Origin: Monoraphidium neglectum
Taxonomy: Eukaryota; Chlorophyta; Chlorophyceae; Sphaeropleales; Selenastraceae
Direction: 5' to 3'
Assembly (NCBI RefSeq): GCF_000611645.1
Contig: NW_014013533.1
Span: 8,093-25,204 of the forward strand
DNA length: 17,112 nt
Part shown: in pieces, positions 10,178 through 17,112 of the stretch
Layout: each line of letters starts with the position of its first letter
How positions within the stretch are numbered: the first letter of the stretch is position 1
Translations under genes and position numbers: made by a program
The notes under the pieces: generated by a model
Told to the model about the DNA's origin: nothing
Database searches by the model: none
What the model saw: the letters and a program-made list of their open reading frames with translations, nothing else

Positions 10178-11130
10178 TCACAGTGCTGTCCAGAGCAGTA
10201 CAGGTGACAAGTCGACGCCTGTGAAGCGGCGCTCCAGGTCTCCCCAGTTTTCACTGCGCGAGCCGCCGCAGCGCACGCAGCGACGGTTGCCCCTCGGGCG
10301 CAGCTGGACGCGTCTGCACGTCCATGTGTGATGTCTGGTTCGCGTGTGGCCCACGCGGGTTTCTATTGTCCCTATACAGAGTTTCTCGGGAGCAATCCCT
10401 ATCTCTAGGCATTGCAATGCACCTTGCTAAGCACCTCCGGGCTCGCCAGCGACCGCCACGGCAGCGGCGCGGCCGCGGCTCCCGCAACAGTGGTGGCGGC
10501 GCATCTGAAGGCAGCAAGCTCTGCAGTGCGAGCTTCGAAAGCTGTGCCCACCGCGTCCTGCACCAGGGCAAGCGGGGACTGCTGTCCCAGACGACCCGCT
10601 GCCTGGTATGCAGAGCACCCATAGGGGGTCATGGTCCACTGGACTGGCAGTGTGATTTGAAATGTGCGCCCACTGGAAGCAGCCGCGCCGCACCCGCCAC
10701 CAACTGCCGGGCGGGCGGGCGGCGGACCAGGCCAGCGGCGCCAGCATCAGCCCCACCTGTGCTAGCAACGTGGCGGCGGCGAGGGGGAAGAAGACTTGGT
10801 TGTGATGGAAGGAATTGTGAAAAGCACGTGCGGACAGTGTCGGCCACTGCCAGCGCGTCAGCCAGCGCATCTGCCAGCGCGTCTGCCAGCGCGCCTGCCA
10901 GCACGGCCGCCGCCGCCGCATGCAGCGTGGCGTGAGACATGAGCGGAACCAATAGCAGCCTGTGCAGCACCATGCCGGCGACGCCCCCGCAGACTCTAGT
11001 GCAGGAATGAGGAAGGCGGCCTCTCCTCTGCGGCCGGCGGCGGCTTCGGCAGCGGCGGCCGCAGAGACGAGCAGGCAGGCACAAGAGCAAAAATTAAATT
11101 GGTTATAATGTCGTGACTGTAGCCTCACAC
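10178..11130 (-). other. Possible unresolved minus-strand gene
   Basis: I could not build a full model. The minus strand holds several protein-like pieces in different frames. A candidate start at 10973-10971 begins MVLHRLLLVPLMSHATLHAA and runs into ALAD repeats. A hydrophobic piece, VFFPLAAATLLAQVGLMLA, follows an AG acceptor with a pyrimidine tract near 10797. A helical piece reads LVQDAVGTAFEARTAELAAF. A tail ending GVDLSPVLLWTAL has its stop at 10180-10178. That tail vaguely recalls the C-terminus of YGGT/YlmG membrane proteins, but the YGGT core is not found. A TATAA/CCAAT-like cluster lies near 11088-11112 on this strand. The opposite strand is also open here, so composition alone could explain the frames. 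Confidence 0.2.
10849..10908 (+). repeat. 12-base tandem repeat, five units
   Basis: The unit GCCAGCGCGTCT is repeated five times with small changes; the last copy has diverged to GCCAGCACGGCC. Because the unit is a multiple of three it keeps every frame open. It reads as ALAD-type repeats on the minus strand and Ser-Ala repeats on the plus strand, so it explains the long overlapping frames here. Confidence 0.9.
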
Positions 11131-11619
11131 TTTACAGTAGGCCTGATGCAGGAGTTGACCAGCCCGGACTGGATGCGGTGTTGTGCTGGCACAACAGTCA
11201 TTTTATGACCGTCGCTGATGGTGCAGCACGATGCCCTGCTGCTGCCCGCAGTGCTGCGCCAGTAGTCGAATCATGTATGTGTCTGGTATCAGGACATCGC
11301 TCGCCTCGTGGATCTGGAAGCGCATATCACAGTCAAAGCGAATTTGTGATCTGAAGCTCAGGTGCGTACATCGCTGTTTTTATAGAGGCGTACTACTCGT
11401 GAAATATTCACCCATAAATGCATGTCAGCATGGATCCGCGTGATGGCGCGACCAGAGGATCAGCGGCTGGATGTGTCACAGCTGCTGCACAAGCGCCCGC
11501 CCCATGCTGGAAGCATACCTCGGAAGGGCTGGCGATCAACAATATACCGGTACACCCACAAACAAAACAAATATGCTATTCTCAAACGTTGCAGGGCCTT
11601 TTGCAGCAGTCCAGAAGAG

Positions 11620-14600
11620 ATGCTATCTGCAGGCTCCGCCGCAGCAAGGGCGGCACCCGGGACTGCGGTCGACGCCCTTGTCTCGCAGCCCACGACGTGC
11701 CGCCGCGGCGTCCCGGCTACATGCCGTGCGCAGCTCACGCCGGGAGCCACAGATGCACAGGCGGCTGCTGCGGCGCGAGCGAGCCTGAGGATAATGGCTT
11801 TCTCTGCAAAGCCCTATGGTGAGCAAGGTCAGACGGGGCCGACTGGCTCGCCATGGCCAACAAGTTCTCACAAGCACTCGCATGCACACATGCACGCACG
11901 CCAAAACATACAATTATACAAGCAAGCACGCAACATGCAATGTGCCAGGAGATTAGAAGTGTTCTTGCCCACACACCTTCCAGAAATTGGTCAGGGATCC
12001 TGCAGCATTTGTGGACACATTTGTCTGTCAGCAATACTCAACGTTGCCAAACCAGCGATGTTGCTCGGCATCTTACGCGGCAGCTCGTGCAAAGGGACCC
12101 CAGTCGGCACTAGAAGGCCGACATCGCAGGCCAATGGCCATGCGTGTCGGCTGTCGGCTGCTTGTGCGATCTGAGCAGGGTGCAGCAGCGACAGTAGCAG
12201 CGGCGTCAGCGCGGCAGGCCCCAGCGCAAACGCGGCTGGATGCATCCAGTTCGACACAGATCAATGCAGCTTGTCAACTTCACAGAACGAGTTCGGGAGC
12301 TCCTGCATCCGTCATGAATAAACTGGGGGGGTTAAAACTCCGTCGAGACAAGCCTACATTGGCAATGTCCCTTTGCTACCCACGGCCCTCCCACCGCCAA
12401 CAGTTGAGAAGTACTTCATCAGCCGTCTCAGGGAGGAGGGCTTCCATAACGTGCGGTTCACAGAGGTGTGCGCGCCACGGCAGCACCACCCATCCGCCCT
12501 GTGCCAAACCCACGGCCACCGCCGGCATGCGTGCGGGTGACAGGGCCCGTGCGTTCGAAAGGCAGCTGCTTGCAGCGACAAGGAAACCACCATGTGGCGA
12601 AAGGGGCTGCGCCGGCGTCATCACCAATCCTGGCTTAATGTGCGCAGTAATGTAATACTGTAGCACAAGGCACAGCAGCAATGAGCAAAATGCACACCTT
12701 GAAGTTGCGACCCAGATGACGGACCTGCCACACATGAGCATCCCCACGGCACCTACCTCAACCACCTGAAACACAAATCACCCCCTCCCAGGCGCGCCTA
12801 GACCCGGAGACGGCCCTGATCGCCGCCGGCTGCGAGGCGGTGACCCTGTTTGTGAACGATATCTGCGACGCAAAGGCGCGTTACAGGGGATCCCTCTCAT
12901 TGGCAGAAGTGGCAGGGGGACCCCTCAAGCTTGGTCGCGCACGCAGTTGGCGTGGCAATCGAGGCTGCAGTCCGCCATCGCTGGTAGTGGAGGCTCAGGC
13001 GCAGCCCTGGCCCGGTCTAACTCAAGACAAGATGAGACCAGGCGAGACGAGGCGGAATGAGGCCGCCGCGCTCCGCGTGACTCATGACGACTAATAACTG
13101 AAGCGGCCGGTGCGCTCCCGCTCACCCCCAGACCGTGCGCGCCCTGCGGGACGCCGGCGTCGAGTTTGTGGCAATGCGCTGTGCGGGGTATGACAGGGTC
13201 GACCTGGCCGCAGCACGGGACGCGGGCATCAGGGTGAGATGGATCATGGCGTAGATTCCCCAATATAGTTTGCGGCGATACGTTCTAGAGATGGTTTACG
13301 GGCATGATTGCAACAGAAAGGCCTTTGTGGTGGATTCACGAGGCCGGGACTGTCATGTTCAAATTCAGGCTGGGCCTCTGACGAAAGCGGGGGCAGCCTC
13401 GCGCCTCCGGAACGACAGGTGTCGGTATTGCGGCACGCATGCAGCCAACAACACGGCCGCACATGAGCCGGCGCGCGACACGTGAAAGAAGAGTGGGCCG
13501 ACATGGCCGACTGGCATTGTGACCACCTCCTCCTCCTGGACACCGGCGCCGTGGGACACTAAGGCCACGACCTCCAGCGCCGACGGTGGTCTCATAATGC
13601 AAGCGCACTTGCAACCCTGCGCCCCCGCCTTGAACCAAACACACAGGTAGCACGTGTCCCGACCTACTCCCCCACCTCTGTGGCGGAGCACGCTGTGGCG
13701 CTTATGTTTGCGCTGGAGAGGTGGGCCCTTTTAATGCAGCACAGCGCGCCACTTGCTGAGTCGGGGCTTTGCAAATCCAGGCTCAGTTTGTTGCGTCCTC
13801 ACGGCTGCTTGCGTTCAATGCATCCTTGTCTCGGAAGCGCCAAGGAGCAGCGCAGGGCCCTGTGCCTTACACGTATGCATGCGCTCGCCACTGTTTTGCA
13901 GCCAGTGTGCCGCTCAAACAGCCTCCTGTGGGGCAGCACCACATGCACGGCGCTGCTCTTGGACAAGGCAGAGCCCCCAGCCTGCTGGCAGGCAAGCCGC
14001 ATCGATGCTGCCCCCGTACCCCCTCAGCCCACCACACACGTGCAAACAGATGGAAAGACACTGTTTCCCTCGCGCGTGTCTGCAGGCACCTGGTGCCTGC
14101 GGCGTCGCGGGTGCTGCAGGGCAACTATGCTTTATCAGGCTTGGTGGGGCGCCAGGTGAGGGGACCAACCCTCGCGATGACTGCTGGCGCCCTCGCTACT
14201 CTAGGGTTGTCCATACGCGCTGCGGCGTCCCGCCCATCACACAGGTGGTGGGGCAATACGCCGCCGATTCAAGCCTTGAATGCACGTCGTGCGCTTGCTT
14301 GTGACCACACTGCATCCCATCTGTGCCCCTCTTCAGGTCGGGGGCAAAACTGTGGGCGTCCTGGGTACGGGCGCAATTGGGGCTGAGGCGGCGCGTATAT
14401 TCCAGGTGGGGGATTCTTCAACACAGTGCATTTTAGAGGCTCACTCACATCGATGCTCGTTTTTGTGTGCTGTGGTGCGCGGAACGCCCCATCAGGACCT
14501 GCCGCTTGCTTGCCCAGCCCCCTTGGGAGACTGGGCAATCATTGGCCCTGATGTGGGGTGAAGGGTGGTGGTTTTGGCAGATCAGACTGCGCGTCTGGTA

Positions 14601-16858
14601 GTTTGTTTCAAGGGGGTGTGTGCCTGGGATTGTGAGCAGCCCATGCCTCTCTGGGCTCGACTTCTCAGCTGATTCTGGCGGGCAAATGTTTGCATACATA
14701 CACTGCCCTGCCATGCGCTCACAGACAAGGCGCCCATTTTAAGCCGCTCCCTGTGCACGCGCCTCTGCTACCTGCCGTGCGGTGATGTCCCTGCCACCGT
14801 TCATTCCGTACTTATGCATTGTCTTTGTCTGACTTTTGTTATTTGCAGGGCATAGGCATGAATGTGCTGGCATACGACCTCAAGGCAAACCCCAAGGTGG
14901 GCCCAACGCACGACTCAACCGTGCGGCGTAAAGGACCAGCGTCACATGCACCATGCGCCCCGCGCCCCGCACCGTCAATCCTGCTGCCAAGCCGTGCTGT
15001 TTTCAAGAATCGATTCGCATGTACCTTCTGCATGTGTCCCCTCCTGAATGCATCCGAACGTGCACCGCGCTGCTGACGTGTTGTTCTCAACGCACTGGCT
15101 GCTATCCAAATCATCCATCAGCTGACCGCAAAGGATACACTTATGGCTTGAACCTCGTGCCCTGCCTCAAACTTTACATGTGCACATGCATGTCCCATGA
15201 TAAGCGATGCTCCTTGTCGAATTGAACAATGTTAGGTCGAGGCCCTGGGTATCCCCTACCTGCCCTGGGAGGAGATCCTGCCGCAGGCTGACGTTGTCAG
15301 CGTCCACGTGCCCCTGCTGCCCTCGACGTACCACTTCATGGATGTGAGCCGCGCGCTGTCGCCGTGACTGCGTGCTGTCACGCAGTGGCCGTGATGATGA
15401 TTGGTCTCGTTTGAACAGGCTGCACGTGTCCACTGCCGCACGTGCGCAGGCAACATGCGCTAGAATGTTCTGATTGACCCTCACAGCAGCAGTGTCATCA
15501 AGCATGATGCCAGCACTGAGAATGGTAGCTTGATCAGATGCTCCCTAGAACCTACGGCATGCATCTTCATGTGTGCTCGTGCGTCTATCTGCATCCCACA
15601 ACCCAAAGGCTGAGAAGCTCACAAGCATGAAGCCAGGCTCCACCCTCCTCAATGTCAGCCGCGGCGGCCTCATCGACTCGGGTGCGACGCGGGCCGCGCT
15701 GGCGCTCGGAGGGAGCAGTCGCACGTGCGCCGTAGCGTGCGGGGCGGGTGACGAGGGTGCTTCAAGTGGCGCCCAGCCAAGCAGGGGTGTGGCCCCTGGG
15801 AGCAACGTGTCAGGGCAGTGTTTCCTGAACGCCCCTTGCTAGGCCCTGTTGAAGACCGTGCAGTGTGCCGTCCAGTAGGAGCCCCTTCAACATCCACCCT
15901 TTGTGTATCCAATCTGCACAGCACACAGCAGGCCCTTGGGCGCCCTCTCCGCCCCGCCGCGCCACGCAGACGCGCTGCTCGACTCGCTGCGCAGCGGTCA
16001 CCTGGGTGGTGTGGGGCTGGACGTGTACGAGAACGAGGGTGAGAGGGCTTTGACTAGCTTGCGGGGATGAGTCAAGATCAGTGGGACATGCTTGTGGATG
16101 AACAAGTGTCTGCATGTGGGTAGTTTCATGTGCGCGTGAGTGTGATAGGTGAGCTTGGGCGTATGCAGGGTTGGGGCACATAGTCAGCATGTAAAGACGT
16201 TGAGCATCGCCGGTAGGGCCAGCCAAGCAAAGGTTCGAATCCTCATGGCCCCACACCGCCTGCAGGGTCCCTCTTTTTTGAGGACTGGACTTCGATGCAG
16301 GTGTGGGGTTGTTTGACAGAGATACAGGCCACGTGGGTTGTTATTGGCGGGGTGTTCTTGACAGCGCATCAGATGCAGAGGGATACAAGCTCATGGCTAC
16401 GCCAGCGCAGCCTTGCAGGTGCATGAGCTGGTCTCAGCGTCGCTGGCAACAATGCGAGCGAGCGAACGCTGGCCGTGCTGCGCACGCCGGTCGGCCGGCT
16501 GCATCCCTTGGAAAACAGCTGGCGTTTCAAAGGATGGCAGGGCCGCAGGGCGCTTGTGCTTATGGCTAGAGTAGGATTGGCGTCCTTAACGCATGCAATG
16601 CATAAGTGATGTGATGCATCAGTCTTCGGAATGTGCTCTGACACAGTTCCACACTTGCCCTTGCCCCCTCCCCGGTCGATGTCTTGCCTTGCACCATGTA
16701 TGGCCCGCCCACCAATGTGCTGTTGGTGCTCCTGCTGCTGCTTTTTCTGTGCTTCTGCTGCTGCTTTTGCTGCTGCTTTTGCTGCTGCATCCCACCAGGC
16801 TCGTGACCGTATGAGGTTTTGGGACCGGCGCTTCAAGGAGCTGGTGTCGTTCCCACAG
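11620..16858 (+). CDS. NAD-dependent D-lactate dehydrogenase (3' end beyond window)
   Basis: Interconverts pyruvate and D-lactate with NAD(H). Exons: 11620-11818, 12404-12465, 12792-12875, 13132-13233, 13647-13720, 14086-14155, 14337-14405, 14849-14896, 15236-15343, 15609-15681, 15970-16038, 16266-16300 and 16799-16858, giving 351 residues in continuous phase. The core starts MAFSAKPYVEKYF at residue 59. Family blocks follow: EARLDPETALIAAG, RCAGYDRVDL, VPTYSPTSVAEHAVAL and GNYALSGLVG. The nucleotide site GVLGTGAIG is at 204-212, and Asp230 in LAYD favours NAD. Catalytic Arg290 lies in NVSRGGLID and Glu319 in DVYENEG. The catalytic His of the usual TPHxAF block must lie past the edge. Residues 1-58 are Ala/Arg/Ser-rich and resemble a transit peptide; ATG 11794 is the alternative start. 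The third intron appears to use a GC donor. Malate and phosphoglycerate relatives fit less well because of the ENEGSLFFEDW block. Confidence 0.93.
12876..13131 (+). other. Probable GC-AG intron of D-lactate dehydrogenase
   Basis: Exon 3 must end after the AAG codon at 12873-12875 for the protein to read VNDICDAKTVRALRDAG, which matches the family spacing. The next bases are GCGCGT, a GC rather than GT donor; the acceptor is CCCCCAG. The only in-phase GT nearby (12909) is a poor donor and would insert 11 residues, ARYRGSLSLAE, into a conserved stretch. Confidence 0.65.
16216..16251 (+). other. tRNA-like B-box with enclosing hairpin in an intron
   Basis: GGTTCGAATCC at 16232-16242 is a perfect RNA polymerase III B-box, i.e. 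a tRNA T-arm loop. It is followed by TCATGGCCCCA, like a tRNA 3' end. GGGCCA (16216-16221) can pair with TGGCCC (16246-16251). I could not fold a full cloverleaf: the T-stem has only three good pairs, and the upstream GGGGC pairs only partly with GCCCC. A tRNA relic or tRNA-derived SINE fragment is more likely than a working tRNA gene. Confidence 0.35.
16742..16788 (+). repeat. Pyrimidine/CTG tract before the last visible acceptor
   Basis: Units of GCTGCTGCTTTT alternate just upstream of the CCACCAG acceptor at 16798. This supplies the polypyrimidine tract for exon 13 of D-lactate dehydrogenase. The opposite strand reads as Gln/Lys repeats, an artefact. Confidence 0.7.
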
Positions 16859-16880
16859 GTGAGGGTGGAGAGGGTGTGCG

Positions 16881-16954
16881 CACCTGTGTTGTGCGTGCGT
16901 GTGCGCACGTGTGTGTGCACCTGTGATGTGCGTGCGTGTGCGCACGTGTGTGCG
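16881..16954 (+). repeat. 37-base tandem duplication
   Basis: Two adjacent 37-base copies begin CACCTGTGTTGTGCG and CACCTGTGATGTGCG and differ at only a few positions. They lie at the start of the last visible intron of D-lactate dehydrogenase and lead into the GT microsatellite. Confidence 0.85.
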
Positions 16955-16994
16955 TGCGTGCGTGTGTGTGTGTGTGTGTTTGCGTGTGTGTGTT

Positions 16995-16997
<3 letters not shown>

Positions 16998-17076
<79 letters not shown>
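16998..17076 (+). repeat. (GT)n microsatellite, about 39 units
   Basis: This is an uninterrupted GT dinucleotide run inside the intron that follows exon 13 of D-lactate dehydrogenase. Imperfect TG-rich sequence precedes it from about 16900. The unit number is likely to vary between strains and could be an assembly estimate. Confidence 0.97.
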
Positions 17077-17084
<8 letters not shown>

Positions 17085-17100
17085 CGTACGCGCGCGCGCA
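17075..17100. repeat. 26-base perfect CG palindrome
   Basis: Alternating CG is centred on a TA step and reads the same on both strands across 26 bases. It is joined directly to the GT run, making over 100 bases of alternating purine-pyrimidine sequence, a classic Z-DNA or cruciform candidate. Confidence 0.9.
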
Positions 17101-17112
17101 TGCCTTTGAGGG

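Larger units (their letters stand above)
9404..11619. other. 2.2-kb stretch between divergent genes, mostly unassigned
   Basis: This is the head-to-head interval between glutathione reductase (minus) and D-lactate dehydrogenase (plus), so it should hold both promoters. I see no strong TATA box for glutathione reductase. A TATAGAG at 11381-11387 lies about 240 bases before the dehydrogenase ATG. From 9404 to about 10170 no frame shows family resemblance. The part at about 10180-11130 is described separately as a possible gene. Confidence 0.5.

Noticed and set aside
10324..10935. Plus-strand 203-codon frame ending in Ser-Ala repeats
   Set aside because: The repeat part comes from the 12-base tandem array, which is open in every frame, and the rest shows no domain.
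13753..14386. Plus-strand frames of 183 and 205 codons
   Set aside because: They run through D-lactate dehydrogenase introns and only partly in frame with exons 6 and 7. The spliced model explains the conserved pieces.
1..17112. CRISPR arrays, insertion sequences, bacterial operons
   Set aside because: No regularly spaced repeats with unique spacers, no transposase-like frame and no Shine-Dalgarno-led gene series were seen. The genes are intron-rich and eukaryotic.

Overview
The window looks like nuclear DNA of a green alga (Chlorophyta). It is GC-rich, and its coding sequence is cut into many short exons (about 35-450 bases) separated by introns of about 170-590 bases. Chloroplast-type proteins resemble plant homologues, TGTAA-type poly(A) signals occur, and introns carry long CA/GT tracts. 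The class (Trebouxiophyceae or Chlorophyceae) cannot be settled from sequence alone. Exon boundaries below were built by hand from splice sites, reading phase and family alignment recalled from general knowledge. No search was run.

Layout. (1) 1-3600, minus strand: an F-box/leucine-rich-repeat protein with its 5' end at 3600 and its 3' end beyond the left edge. It has seven visible exons, and a TATA box lies just upstream. (2) 3601-4350: an intergenic stretch with the F-box promoter, the 3' flank of the next gene and two perfect palindromes. (3) 4351-9403, minus strand: a complete 13-exon glutathione reductase, probably imported into an organelle. (4) 9404-11619: a 2.2-kb stretch with no confidently modelled gene. 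An unresolved minus-strand candidate at about 10180-11130 contains hydrophobic segments and a 12-base tandem repeat. (5) 11620-16858 and beyond, plus strand: an NAD-dependent D-lactate dehydrogenase of the D-2-hydroxyacid dehydrogenase family, with 13 visible exons. The last exon or exons, which carry the catalytic histidine, lie past the right edge. The final visible intron is full of GT repeats and a 26-base CG palindrome.

How the genes relate. The F-box gene and glutathione reductase follow each other on the minus strand. Glutathione reductase and D-lactate dehydrogenase are divergent, about 2.2 kb apart. The glyoxalase pathway uses glutathione and makes D-lactate, so a functional link is possible but speculative.

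I found no clear new multi-gene system. The most interesting points are an unusual dinucleotide-binding fingerprint in the glutathione reductase, one probable and one possible GC-AG intron, and a perfect tRNA-type B-box inside a D-lactate dehydrogenase intron.
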